From Marthasterias glacialis (taxonomy: Eukaryota > Echinodermata > Asteroidea > Forcipulatida > Asteriidae), in contig OU452223.1 in NCBI GenBank assembly GCA_911728455.2, positions 15,984,802 to 16,048,801 on the forward strand: 64,000 nt of DNA, given 5' to 3'. Shown one piece after another: positions 47,579 to 59,550 of this stretch; position 1 is the stretch's first letter; each line of letters starts with the position of its first letter. The notes beneath the pieces are model-generated. The model did not search any database, was not told where the DNA came from, and saw nothing but the letters and a program-made list of their open reading frames with translations. Position numbers and translations under genes: made by a program.

Positions 47579-48104
47579 CTATTTAAGACAGTGGCAGGGT
47601 GTACCCCCCTCCTATGGTGTCATTGTGTTCTGGCAATCTCTGGAATTCTTTTGAGGATTTTAGGGGGTGCTTCTGTACAAGAGGGAAAGAATGTGTTAGA
47701 GAATGGGAACATTTGAGGGGCCTCCCTCTGCCATATCGGGCATGGTATATTGCGCTGCTACGTCATTAGCGTGTATTTTCGGTATTATAATTAATTCAGC
47801 GTGCATTTTCGCGTTATCATTAATTGTTGCTGTATTGCACGCTCGACCATCGTGTGCAAAAAAGCAGTACAACTTCCAATAAAAGTTCATCCGATTAACT
47901 GTTTACAAGTTGTTAATGTTTTGTTCCAATAAAAGTTCATCTTGCTAATGTTTTGTTTCGACTTTTAAACTTTGGATTTTTTTTTAACTTTTAACAAGCC
48001 ATAACAATAAAAGTCATGGATGCCAGAATGCAGTATTGATATTATAATTTTATCCTCCAATCAAATGACAAAGATCTACTTGGATGTTATATAAAACCAT
48101 AATG

Positions 48105-48248
48105 AATGAATGCATGCAATGGAGAACATTATTTTCATTCGTTGAAAGATGGAATGTTCCATTCAACTCGGCTTCGCCTCGTTGAATGGAACATTCCATC
48201 TTTCAACTCATGAAAACATTCTCACCATTGTACTCATAAACATTCATT
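48105..48248. repeat. Hairpin MITE with near-perfect inner arms
   Basis: GTTGAAAGATGGAATGTTCC, continuing ATTCAAC, is mirrored exactly after a loop of about 13 bases. Outer parts (AATGAATG...CATTCATT) pair less well. Total about 144 bp. Confidence 0.8.
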
Positions 48249-48886
48249 ATTTGCACAATATTAAGCCACTTCTTTTCAAGACAGCAATGATGTTGGTAAA
48301 CAGTAAATAAATAAATACCACGGAGCATCCATCACTGTGCTTGGGTCGCTTTGAAATACTTTTTTGGTAAATTGTTATGTTACCATGTTTTTTCTTTCCC
48401 TTTTTGTTGAAAGATGAGGAATGGGTACAATGATTGTTCAGATGGACGCTGTGTGTGGGCGTCAAGTTGAAGAAAGAGAAAAAAGTCACTTTGTTCAATG
48501 GACGCCGTGTGTGTGGGAAAAGTTGCACGGGAAAACGGTTCACTTTGTTGAATACACCAATAGTTGACAACAGGTCGCTCTCACATAATGGGCATATACT
48601 TTATGAAGTGCCCTGTGCTTACGGGCATAGCGTAAACAACATGGCTTGGTTGACGGTGATCATCATGTACGATGGGAAAGTGAAACAGAGATCACCAACA
48701 CACGCCCCTTTCTTGGTCTTCACAATGTGCTTATGTTACCTCGACCTGTACAACTTTTATGACGCTGTAGAACTAGCAACGGTTACCGTACCAACACTAG
48801 TCGTGGTTTTATACCTTCCTGTTGTTTTAGCCCACGATCCAGCTCACCCACGAATAAATAGAGGGCGCTATCTCAAGACAAACCGC

Positions 48887-49218
48887 TATAGAGAGGTTGC
48901 ATGACCCCGGGAAAAGGTTGTTTCGCAGGCATGTTGGGTACGGCCATGTACAAACTCAATGACTGACGCGTCGTCTGCTAAATGACTTCCAGCGCCTGTT
49001 TGTGCTTGCAGTATAAGAAAAAGGTATCGGGTGACGTCACGTGAAACCTCTATATATAAGAGAGGTTTCACGTGACGTCACCCGAGACCTTTTTCTAACG
49101 CACAAACAGACGCTGGAACTCATTCAGCAGACGACGCGGCAGCCATTGAGTTTGTACATGGCATTACCCAACATGATTGCGAAACGAACCTTTCCCGGGG
49201 TCATGCAACCTCTCTATA
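48887..49218. mobile_element. 332-bp palindromic foldback element
   Basis: The arms of about 160 bp (TATAGAGAGGTTGCATGACC ... GGTCATGCAACCTCTCTATA) are reverse complements with scattered differences. The innermost 24 bp on each side (49028-49051, 49061-49084) are perfect and hold TGACGTCACGTGAAACCTCT. The loop is 9 bases. A half copy lies at 49692-49860. Confidence 0.85.
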
Positions 49219-49240
49219 GGGGTGCACAATATAATGTCTG

Positions 49241-49691
49241 TGGGGGCACCACACTAAATAAACTCCCAAAGCAAAGCAATGCTAGATGCTAATAATGTTC
49301 AAAAATACTCAAAAAATAGCCTCTCAGCCTCTGGAAACAAACCAAATATATCTTCTGACAACTGAACTTCATTTTTCTCTTCATTTTTTTTGTAGGTTAG
49401 CCGTTGAGAATTTTTGCTAATTGCCCCAAGAAAAAAAATGTCCTTTTTCCCAAACCGACTTGCTGCCACTTTCCATGAAGCATCCCTCCACTTCCCAGAC
49501 CATCTTTAAAGCCAAAACATATCAAGTCTACCCAAAAATTGAAGAAAGGAACCCCCAGGTTGTGATAACTAAGCACAATGACACAAATGCATGACCCCCA
49601 AAATATTATTATCCCCAAAAAAGTTGTGGGTTTACAAATTATGGTGATCAATTTGGCGCACGATTTGTGGCCTATTTGGTGTAGTGCACCC
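49241..49691 (-). mobile_element. GTGGTGCA-ended foldback repeat, diverged copy
   Basis: Starts with GGGGGCACCACACTAAATA and shares TTCATTTTTCTC, TAGGTTAGCCGTTGAG and TTGTGGGTTTACA with the elements at 23347-23766 and 58641-59550. It ends in TGTAGTGCACCC. It separates two related palindrome copies (48887-49218 and 49692-49860). Confidence 0.6.
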
Positions 49692-49860
49692 ATAGAGGGA
49701 GGACGACGTCACCCTGGGAAACTTCATTTCGCAGCCATGTTTGGTCCAGCCATGTACAAACTCAATGGCTGACGCGTCGTCTGCTGAATGATTTCCAGCG
49801 TCTGTTTGTTTGTGCACATATTTCCATGAACAGCGGATATAAACATGTGCACAGGCGCTA
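49692..49860. repeat. Half copy of the 48887-49218 palindrome family
   Basis: Shares GCCATGTACAAACTCAATG, GACGCGTCGTCTGCT and the TTTCCAGCGTCTGTTTGT region with the left arm of 48887-49218; the other arm is absent. Confidence 0.65.
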
Positions 49861-50370
49861 AACAATCACTTTGACTATTGGTAGGAAGGAGACTAGAGCG
49901 ACAAAACTGTGAGTGTTTTTGTTGATTTATTTATTTTGTTTGACCCTGTGAATAAAGAAACTATAAAAAAAACTTGTTTCACTATATAGAAAGGTTATTG
50001 CATCGTGGTAGAGAACCTGGTAGTGGACACAAGCTAAAACAAATGGTCTTTTCATCCACGGTATCCCCAGCATGGAGAACCTGCTTGTATTTTGTATGAC
50101 GGCTTCATTCTCTGTTTCTCTTCAAGCGTGCGAGCGGATACAAAATACATGAAACCAAGATAAGGTTAAATTCGTCATTGTAAAGAACAATGCTAGGCAG
50201 TGGCATGTGCCTTCATCCTTTCAAGATACTATTACGGAAGTTCAAAAAGACCATCCACGTTTCAAAGTTTCAAAACTTACAATTTTTTGAAAAGACGTAC
50301 AAATTCGATACCTAAGATGCCTCTAATATTCTAATATACAACAAAGACGTAGAGGTTTCTTATTTGCCGT
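49861..50370. other. Intergenic stretch, nothing recognised
   Basis: No open frame or repeat of note. Confidence 0.5.
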
Positions 50371-50415
50371 ATCTGGTTTCCGCGATCTAAGACCATGATA
50401 TCACGGAAACCAGAT
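50371..50415. repeat. Hairpin, 16-bp arms
   Basis: ATCTGGTTTCCGCGAT pairs with ATCACGGAAACCAGAT at the other side, one mismatch, loop of 13 bases. Confidence 0.6.
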
Positions 50416-50600
50416 TTAGAAAATCGTGAAGATAAAGATGTGGTTTTAGGATAGATATCTGAGTTAGACGTCTTTCTGCGATAACTTAGCTCCAGAGAAA
50501 CGAAAATGTTTTTTTCAGTTCAACATGGGTAAACTGGCTGTAAAATGCTTCCATCCTTTGCACAAATCAAGATGTTTGTTAACATTTCTGTCTTAAATAA

Positions 50601-50748
50601 TGTCAATGTTTGACAAAGGCGGCACCCTTTTGTGATTTGACCGCAAGCGGGCGTGTGCGCGGTAGTATCTGGGTGCAGTACCTGGGTAAGAGTTCGTCTT
50701 TCGATGCACAACCACGGGCCTATAATCATGACGACACAGCCCCTTTAA
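50601..50748. mobile_element. Partial MITE of the GGCTGTGTCGTCATG family
   Basis: The right end ATCATGACGACACAGCCCCT and internal CAATGTTTGACAAA, AGTATCTGGGTG words match 17005-17271. The left end is missing. Confidence 0.7.
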
Positions 50749-51303
50749 ACCATGTTCTTTCCTCTAAGAAGGACGGATACCGAGTCTATTTCATTGTGCT
50801 CAACTATCTTCTCCACGACGACAGAGGGCGCTACTTAAGTTCACTCATAAAAAACATAAACGTATAAAGACGTACCCGGTAATACCGAGGCGGTAGAGCC
50901 TAGAGGGTTTCTTAGTTGAAATTAACAAATTTTACATGAAGACAATCACCGAAAATCCAACATCACTGGTGGTAGTGTTGTGTTGATGAATGCCTTCCTG
51001 TGTTGCTGTTATGTACGTATCAATGTAAGTGATAAAATCTATGCAAACAATATTATTTATTAATGGCCCCACGTTTTCGACTACAACAGTGCTAAGTTAG
51101 TCTGCTCTTGTCTTACCTGGTAATTGGTAGTGCATGCTATTGCTATGCTCTTTGCTAGCTGTTTTTTTTTACACACAGCTAGCGTAGCACTGTCACAGAG
51201 TCTAATGAATAATTCGCAACACAAACACAACACACACACCAACAATACATGTGTAACAAAAACAGTCACTGGTTACATGACTACTAAAATTACGCTTTGT
51301 ATG

Positions 51304-51448
51304 TGTAACATAAACATAGACCCAGGAGTAACTGGGGCGCTGTACTCCTTTTTTGAGATTTTGACATTATCGGTAGTAGTACGACAGATAATGTCAAAAT
51401 CTCAAAAAAGGAGTACAGCGCCCCAGTTACTGGGTCTATGTGTAACAT
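51304..51448. repeat. Hairpin MITE with about 65-bp arms
   Basis: AACTGGGGCGCTGTACTCCT and the following TTTTTTGAGATTTTGACATT on the left are mirrored on the right almost perfectly after a 15-base loop. The 159-codon open frame crossing it (51124-51603) owes its length partly to this symmetry. Confidence 0.85.
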
Positions 51449-52008
51449 TGTGTTGTCGTTTATTAGCCTTTGAGAAAGACCCTGCTAAGTTAGTGTCCAA
51501 ACATGTCTCGTTAGGCCAAGCCCAAGCCCAAGCCCAAGGCATTTTAACAACAAATTTTACTATAACTTATACTCATGTTGACATGGATTACTATTACTAC
51601 TAACACTACTTAATGTATGTCATGTCGACATACGAGTAGAACCAAATTTACTAGGCTACTGATTGATATTGGTCATTTTGGTTGATAAGAATATTGCAGT
51701 AGTTCTTTTTTTTGAGAAAAACTATCTGTGAATTTTGTATAAATTGACACTGGCACTGGACTATTTTGGTTCTGATTCATTACCGCATTTCTCCTCAAAA
51801 TACTTACAATTTACATGCAGGCATTCGTGGCTTTAGATGCACAGATTACCTTACTACTGTTCTACGTGGAGTCTCCATTACTATAATACTGGCTCACTAA
51901 TACTAATTACTATTAAAAGCTGTACTCCATAGTAATAGCTACAACACATGAAATAATCATCCCATGATCTGACATTTCCGATGCTACATTATAAAGATTG
52001 CAAGTAGC

Positions 52009-52136
52009 GTGTCGTGGCCGAGTGGTTTAGTGCATCAAACTCAAGTTCTGGTGGCTAAGTCTTTGGCATTGGGGTCAAGTCCCGGTCGTGATACTTTTGT
52101 CCTTGAGCAATACACTTAGTTATAATTGCTTCACAG
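52009..52136 (+). mobile_element. tRNA-derived SINE head, decayed
   Basis: GTGTCGTGGCCGAGTGGTTTA, ACTCAAGTTCTGG and GTCAAGTCCCGGTCGTGA follow the tRNA-Leu-like head seen at 45680, then TCCTTGAGCAATACACTT. The tail is not recognisable. Confidence 0.65.
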
Positions 52137-53690
52137 TGCACTATAGACTCCACGTCATAAATTTTTGGTACAGACGAGTATCATGAAAAAAAATATATGT
52201 ACAACAACTAGCCCCATAAATAGTGTGACACCCTCCAACTCAATTTATGCGGCAATACGACAACATGTACTGCTCAACTACATTTCATAAGTTTTGTACA
52301 TTGTGCATGAACTTGTACTTTGTGTTGAAATTCAAGTACAAAACAGGTGTCACTAGGGCTGGTATGATGATTTACAATTCAAATTATCTGTGTACTGTAG
52401 AATGTCGGTCATTTCGTACCCAAGTCATTTCGAACCCAGGGTTCATAGCACAGTGACAAACGTGACAAACAATTAGACTAAAACACAATGACTGCCTTGG
52501 AGAAGGGTTAGCAAGCTACACGCAGAGAGGTAGTCTCACGACGGCAAGTCATAGCCTATTTAAGCTTACTTTGACAGCATTTCCGTTTGAGAACTTCTCG
52601 GATTACTCTCTCTTTCTCTCTCTCTTTTTTTGTTTTGTTTCTAATTCTGATAACAAAATCTAGTCCCGCAATTGCCGGAACGAAAGTCATTTTCTGGAGG
52701 CTTTTTGAGATTCAGTTGACAGCCTACTGATAGCGGGTTTGCATTACTGACTGAAACGACTTGAGTACAAAACTACCTGGGTACGAATCGACCTGCTTCG
52801 GTACTATACACGTTGTAGCCCTTCATGAAACTTGTTTGTTCTTCAATAAAGGCAAAGGCCAGGGTCAACCCTCTTTGCTGGTCCTGAGGATTATGGTCAC
52901 CCAAATTACCATGAAGCTAAATTTGTCTAATACTCAAAACCTTCAATTCCACTTCCTAGTTCCATCCATCATCTATCTTTACTTCCACAATACTATTTTC
53001 CTCTGTTTGGTTAACAAAAAATGTAAACAATCATTCGTAACGTGCAATGCCTGTCATAAATGACGCTACTGGTGCTGATTGATCAAATAAGGTCGAGCTT
53101 GTCAGTTACATTTAAGAACGATTACATGTGACAAAGCAACCGCACCTGACTCTCCCCAGGTACAAGCTAGTGTATCGGGCCGATACCCAGGAATTTGGGG
53201 CTGATACACAGAAATTACGGCTGATAGGACTACGCAAAAAAACAAAAAAACAAAAGAAACAACAATTATTATTATTATTGTTATTTTTTGTTTAATTTAA
53301 GATGAAAAATAAAAAAATCACAACACAAAACCATTTTAAATGCTCCAGATTGCACTTTTCAGGCCAAACATAAACATTAAAACAACATTCCGAGGACCTG
53401 GTTTCAATTAAGCATGCTTCGGCCACACTTGCAAAACTTTGGTTGAGAATGCCCCACAGTTTTGAGAAAACCTGGGGAAAACCTTTGGATACAATGTGTG
53501 GTGGCGTATATTGCCTCCATACCATGGCGGAAATAACTCCTTTTTGAGTTTTAATTTTGAACCTTCGAACCAATAACGATTGGGATTTAACGTTGTTCGA
53601 TTTTTTTGCTTTTTCTTTAGACACCTGCAAACTAAACAACAGTTTGGCTTTAACCCTGCATCGTAGTCACTGGCAGAGCTCATCGTTTCC
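52137..53690. other. Intergenic stretch upstream of the THAP gene
   Basis: I see no gene. There is a TC-rich stretch near 52605 and an ATT run near 53265. The last part would contain the THAP gene promoter and 5' UTR, but I see no clear core element. Confidence 0.45.
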
Positions 53691-53699
53691 ATGGTTTGA
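53691..53699 (+). promoter_or_regulatory. Two-codon upstream ORF before the THAP start
   Basis: ATG GTT TGA ends six bases before the main ATG at 53706, whose context (AAAAATGA) is acceptable. If transcribed, it could lower initiation at the main start. Inference only; the transcription start is unknown. Confidence 0.35.
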
Positions 53700-53705
53700 C
53701 GAAAA

Positions 53706-56700
53706 ATGATTTGTTGTGCCCTTGGATGTGGCCACAAGTCAGGTAATGGGTGCCATTTCTACAACTTTCCCTCACCGAATGATGGACCGGATTGGGAGAA
53801 ATGGTACAAAATCTGGGTACTACGGATCAACAGGGTGAATAAAAATGGGGAGCTGTGGCGTCCAGAAACGCCAAATACCAAGTTGTGCAGCTGCCATTTC
53901 CATCCGGAGCAGCAGTGGGACCCCAAGTCACGCAAAGGAGGTACAATACATTATAACAATGTAGTTGAAAAAATGTATTTCATCATAATAATAGTGGAAA
54001 TTTATAATGTGCCATGTCTGTCATACACTCCTAGCGTCAAAATTGTTAAATCTTTTGGAGGTTGTTAAGAATGATTTTATGAGACTAAGCAACCGTAACA
54101 ACACCTTGAAAAGGGAGATAAGGTGAGGTGGTGCATATCGCTGCCAGACCATGCCAGAAACACTGAGGCAAACCCCTTCTCTTTTACAATTAAGTGTACT
54201 GGGTTCTTTAAGGTGCATCACACAACACATGGGACCTGCAGCTTTACGTCCCATCCGAAGGACGAAGCAATGATATGCATCATTGCTTAAGGACACAGTA
54301 TTATCAAGACTGCAATTCAAACCCAGCGCTTGACTGCTCGGCCACGACACGTTTGTGGGTTAGAAGTAGCCCATCCCCCATCAACTACACCGCCACTGTT
54401 GGCAACTCTTCACAGATTTTGTAAATCAAATCTGTTGTAAACTGAAAAACAGAGGGTCTTTTACATATGTAGACTATGTACATGAATGATAAATTAAGTC
54501 CAAATAAATTCCAATTAGAATATGACGTTTACTTCAAGGTTCGTCTTGAAATATTTTTTATACAGGATTGAAGTGTAAGGAGCCCGTATTTTTTGAGTAC
54601 AACAGAGACTTGTTATCTTCTGGATCTTCTGATGAAAATGCCCAAGTTCTTCCTTCGGGATCATCAAGCACAGTTGAGGTAAGTGTTACAAACTTCTGAC
54701 AAATCTCCCATCTGTAAGCAATATTTAAACTGAAACCTAATAATGACAGTTTGAGTCAATAGGCCCCCCATCTCAGCCCAGTCAGCATCCCTTACCCCCA
54801 ACAAGAGGAGCAATGTGATTGTTTCATCAGAAAAGAACAATCCATGGATATTTGTAACACGTTCACAATCATTTAAATGATCACAAAATCATTTAAATGA
54901 TTGATATCACTATTTCTTGTCTTGGCTCTGTCAAAAATAAGTTAAGAATAAAACTGTTAACCCCTAAAGACCAACCTTTGGAAGGTTGATGCAAATTATT
55001 ATACTTACACAGCTGGATTTATATTATGCTAAATTACGAAAGGACATACATAGCAGTCCATCCAGCTGGTCTGGGCGGCTATTCACAGTCAGAGGAAAGG
55101 GTAGCTGTTTACTAGAATATGTCTGTAAATCAATTGATACTTTAGTGTCTGAAAGCCCCTAGTAAGTTCCTTTTTACAAAGCCAAATATTTGTATGCGGT
55201 TCGACACAATTACTAAAAGACCATAACTTGAAGGTTTTATCAGGATTTCTTGTTGTACTTTAAGTGGCTTCACTCGGACACAAAAAAACAAATGGAAAAT
55301 GTATGCTCGATCTCATGGGACCTTAATATTTTGCAAATTTGAGTTTTGGTGTCCCTTAAAACTCAACCCACAGCTTGGCCTGTTTATCCAGAAGCTAACA
55401 TGGTGTTACGTACCTTTCTAAGCGTTGGCACATTGTAACGGTTTGTGAATAATTTGTGGTATTATAGAATTCAGGCATTAAATCTCACAAGCGGATCCAC
55501 CATGACTCAAACCCATCCAATACACCGTTGGTGGAGAGGGCTGAACCAGCCGCCAAAATTAGATCCGTGCAATCCACTCAAAGGAAACTCCAGAGAGAGA
55601 AATCTTTGTAAGTATTATATGTGTTCACTGCCTGTTTGATGGACACTACAAAAATGAACTTTTTGTTTATACTGATGTTGATCATGTGTCATAGTTAGAT
55701 TACATATTTATAAACCCATAATTTTCTGTGGTTAGATTAAAGTGTTGTATGACTTGTAACTCGGACTCGAGTCATGGTGGTCATTGACTTGGACTCGTAC
55801 ATGAATGCGGACTTGTTGTTTGTGACTCGGGACTCAACAGCAAAATGTTAATTATTTAAAAAAAGAACATTTCTTGCAAAATAGTGAATAGTGAAATTTC
55901 CCTTTGGAATGGCTACTTATGAGGTGTGAGCTTCAGAGCTTCATTAACATATTAGCCAGTCTCTTGCTAGTCTTCAGCAGGGGGACATACACAAAAATAA
56001 ATATTGATGTTGATTATGGTGTTTTACTTTAAAGGATTTTTAATTCAGTAACAACTGATGAGGAGTGAAGTCCACACTTTTTCCATAATCTAATTTTAAA
56101 CATCTGTCAGTTTTCTTTTTTTCAAAATATTTTTAAACTTAAGAGACTCGTGCCTCAGACTCGGACTCAGTCTTTGTGACTCTGATTCAGATTTGACCGA
56201 AATGATTTTGGACTTGGACTCAGATTTGACACTGAGGGCTTGGACTGGGACTGAAGGATTGAGGACTCGAAGACAAGACTGTCAAATAATGAAACCTCGT
56301 CTTTGCTACTTCTAAAGTGTCTGTGTCTGTTCCTACTTAACAATGTTGTATTTTCTTTTTGACATTTCCACATTCAGGCTGAGATCATGTTCAACCGCTC
56401 CGAAACTCAAGATAAGGGAATACTTTCAACATCAAGACGATATGACCTCCCATATTATTGACCCCACCGTCAACAGTTGGAGCACCTCCTCGAAGGGTAT
56501 TGAGCAACAGTATTCGATTCCAAATGCGAGGATGCCCCATGCTCAATATAGTCAGCAAGATCCTAGATTTGTTTCAGGGGATGATCAAACAGATGTTGCA
56601 TGTACACAGGTCATGTACCCAGAAGTTAGTCACATGGACTTCTTAGAGGTTGCTGGCTCGGGAGATAATAGTGAAGAAAGTGATACCGGGTATTCTTCCA

Positions 56701-58346
56701 TGCAACAGATGTGCATCAAACACGAACATGTCGATTCTCCTCATCAAGTTGTTGATGTTATTGCTGCCTTGCCTGAACAAAACCTAAGCCAAGCACTCGG
56801 TGTCAAAATTGAGACAGCGTGCAGTCCCTTGAGGAGGGACAGCACTGTAGTGCATTCTGATGAGGAGGTGTTACCAAGGATCATCAGCTCCCATTCGTTG
56901 GAAAGTGATATCCTAGACCAAGAGGGCCTAACGGAGGGGCTTAAAGATCAACATGGATCAAGCCTCCGTCAGTTTGTGGGCACTGATCACCATGAGAAAA
57001 CCCCAGAGGAGCAGTCAGCCGATGTCCCTCCAAAGAATCAAATTCAAAAGACCAAGATTTCAAATGTTAAACCAATGAGGATCTTCACTTCAAAAAGAAT
57101 GGGTTCAGGCTCAAAAGTTAGCCACGACACTCTTTCAGTGGGACCTCTTGACAGGGAGGAAACCAAGACCACAAGTCAAACAGGAACTGAAAATGTATAT
57201 GACCAAATATTCAATCGCTTGGCTTCTCCAGGATCTGTTGCTCGACAGGATGTCAGTCAGGCTTCTGTTGATCAGAACAACACGGGGAGTATCGAAGACA
57301 TGCTGAGTGACCACATGACTGCAACTGACCCCCACTGTCACCTTAGCCTGAACCAAGCCTTGGAGAGGGTTAAGGAGCTTGAAAAAGCACTCAGCATAGA
57401 AAGGTTTGGATTGCATCGCTTTATGGCGTCAGATGAGAAGATCAAATTCTACACTGGCTTTAGGTCTGTTGATACTTTAATGAGATTCTTCTGGCGTATT
57501 GAGCCGGACGATTTGACCTCAGACAGATCCAGTAAGTGGAAGAACGCTGTAGATTTTGCCAAAGAAACGCTCCACGATCATCAGGATCTGACAGAGAGGA
57601 CCATTCCATACATGGATGAGCTCTTTTTGTTTTTGTGTCATGTGTGGCTGGGCCTTCAACCTGAGGATTTGGCTGATAGGTTTTCATTACCCTCAACCAA
57701 GCATGCACTGTTCATTATATTACGCTGGGTGTATTACCTGCATGTCACACTACCAAGCCCTTCTATGAGAGGGCAGAGTTCCACAACCTCAAACAAGGCT
57801 GCCAGGTTCCAGGGTCAGTACTTTAACACCAGGGTCCTCCTCCAACCAGTTGAGATAAAAGTACAGCAAAAGTCCATCTTGAATCACCTGAGTTCTACAA
57901 GACTCAGCTGCCTGATTTGCTTCTCCCCTTCTGGAGAAGTGGTTTTCACCTCTGATCCTATGTCAGATGTATCATCCAGTATGGAACTTGTGCATAGGGC
58001 GGGGATTCTCCCACTCCTCCAAAGGGGGGAAAGTATCATTGTGGAGGGTGAGTTTATGAGGGGTGATGTACGATTGTTTTCCTCGCTGGGTGTGAAAGTT
58101 CACCACCTACCATCTTTTGACTTGCCCCATAACGCAGCAACTTTTAAGCGTGGTCCTTCCCCTCAGGACTCTCACAAGTGCCACACTGAAGTTGTGAGGT
58201 TACTGTGCGCAAAGTTTGTGAAGACTGTAACCGGGTTTAAGTGCCTGCAAGATCTTGTGCTGGACCCTGTATCCCATGTGATTAAGGATTTGTGGAAAGT
58301 CTGTTGTCTACTTGTAAATTACCAACAAGGATTTAGATCGCTGTAA
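53706..58346 (+). CDS. THAP zinc finger fused to a degenerate ISL2EU/PIF-like transposase domain, 818 aa (exons 53706-53940, 54566-54678, 55468-55607, 56378-58346)
   Basis: Four exons with GT-AG borders and matching phases (1, 0, 2) run from ATG 53706 to TAA 58344-58346. Residues 1-88 are a THAP domain: C3, C8, C61, H64 as the C2CH zinc ligands, a conserved Trp (W33/W37) and PVFF near 85-88 in place of the AVPTF box. It is split by an intron after residue 78. Residues about 130-165 may form a basic helix. Residues 165-500 are acidic and Ser-rich, apparently disordered. From about 508 (IKFYTGF, MRFFWRIEP, LFLFLCHVWLGL) a helix-turn-helix like that of ISL2EU-type transposases precedes the DDE-like domain. 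There the expected D, D, E appear as Q652, E719 and A774 by eye alignment. THAP proteins bind DNA, so a nuclear DNA-binding role is likely and transposition is not. An intact long frame with lost catalysis suggests domestication. Confidence 0.85.
54070..54350 (-). mobile_element. tRNA-derived SINE, minus strand, in THAP intron 1
   Basis: Reading the minus strand from 54350: GTGTCGTGGCCGAGCAGTCA, a degenerate box B, TGTCCTTAAGCAATGATG, AAGAACCCAGTACACTTAA and GGGGTTTGCCTCAGTGTTTC, in the order of the array SINE. It is older and more diverged. Confidence 0.7.
55752..56290 (+). repeat. ACTCGGACTCG-type repeat blocks in THAP intron 3
   Basis: Two blocks (55755-55835 and 56145-56285) repeat GACTCGGACTC and TTGGACTCAGATTTGA words around an ordinary AT-rich middle. 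It looks like one decayed element with subterminal repeats. Confidence 0.5.
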
Positions 58347-58640
58347 CTAAGACATGTATGTTTAACTAATTGATATGATTATGTGGTCGCATTTTTATGG
58401 AACATAATAACATTTGTATATACATGTAGTTGTTACAAACGATGGGATTAGCAATAGCCAGCAATGCAAAATACAATGAAAAAATGTGTAATCCAGTTGT
58501 AATTGTAATTGATATGGTTAAATTGTTCTATGGTTCATTGAAGTTCGCAAACCTGAAAACGTATTGGAGGAAACTCTCAGTTTAGGTCGCTCCTACTAGG
58601 TTTTTCACTATTAACAATCAATGAAGTCGTTTTTTCCCTA

Positions 58641-59550
58641 GGTGCACCACATTAAATAGGCTTCCCGTGGGTGGCAACCATTGCTAAATGCTAAATATTC
58701 AAAAATACTCAAAAATTATGTAAAGGTCTCTCAGCCTCTAGAAAACAAATCAAACTAAACTTCATTTTTCTTTTTAATTTTTAGTAGGTTAGCCATTGAG
58801 CATTTTCGGTTGTCTCCTCCCAAACGAAAAACACCCCTGAACGAGTAAACTGGTAAGACACCATCTTGGAAAAATGACCCTACACTTTTTTCGCAAAATA
58901 GGGCCATTTTTGAAGGGCTAGTGTACCCAAAATGCTCCAGGTTGAAAACAACAACCTACTGGGTCACAATATTGGCAAATTTTTCAACAATCCATGAAAG
59001 CCATGCCCTTGTGTTGTAAGGAAAAAAGTTGTGAGGCGTGGCGCATGGTTTTCTTTCTATTTATTGTAGCGCACCCTAGCCTGTTGTGTGTGGGTGCACT
59101 ACACTAAATAGAAAATCATGTGCCGAGCCTCATTAATTAAATGTAAACCCACAACTTTTACTGTAAATCAAACATTTGAAGGTCATGGCTTTTATGGATT
59201 GTTGAAAAAATAGTGCAACATTGTGCCCCTGGGGTTGTTGACTTTCAACCTGGAGCATATTGGGTACACTGGCCCTTTATAAATGGATCGATTTTGCTTA
59301 AAAAATAGGGAAATTTTTCCCATGCTGTAGTCTGGCCAGTTTACTCTGTCAGGGGTGTTTTTATTTTGGATGAGCATCCCAAAAATTCTCATCAGCTAAG
59401 CTACGAAAAATTCAAAAGAAAAATTGAGTTTAGTTGTCAAATATATTTGATATGTTTTCTAGAGGCTGAGAGTTTTTATTTTTTGAGCCTTTGTTTAAAT
59501 ATTTAGCATTTAACATTGGTTGCTATGGGAAGCCTATTTTGTGTGGTGCA
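58641..59550. mobile_element. 910-bp foldback element with GTGGTGCA ends
   Basis: It starts GGTGCACCACATTAAATAGG and ends GCCTATTTTGTGTGGTGCA. The two halves are imperfect reverse complements over about 450 bp each (TCAGCCTCTAGAAAAC versus GTTTTCTAGAGGCTGA). Single-arm or diverged relatives are at 23347-23766 and 49241-49691. It contains no transposase gene. Confidence 0.8.

Noticed and set aside
48434-48904. 156-codon open frame as a gene
   Set aside because: No recognisable domain, low-complexity start, and its end runs into a palindromic mobile element.
55489-55639. Frame starting at the ATG near 55502 as the coding frame of the third THAP exon
   Set aside because: Only the other frame (start 55468, end 55607) is phase-compatible with both neighbouring exons; it also gives a plausible basic helix.
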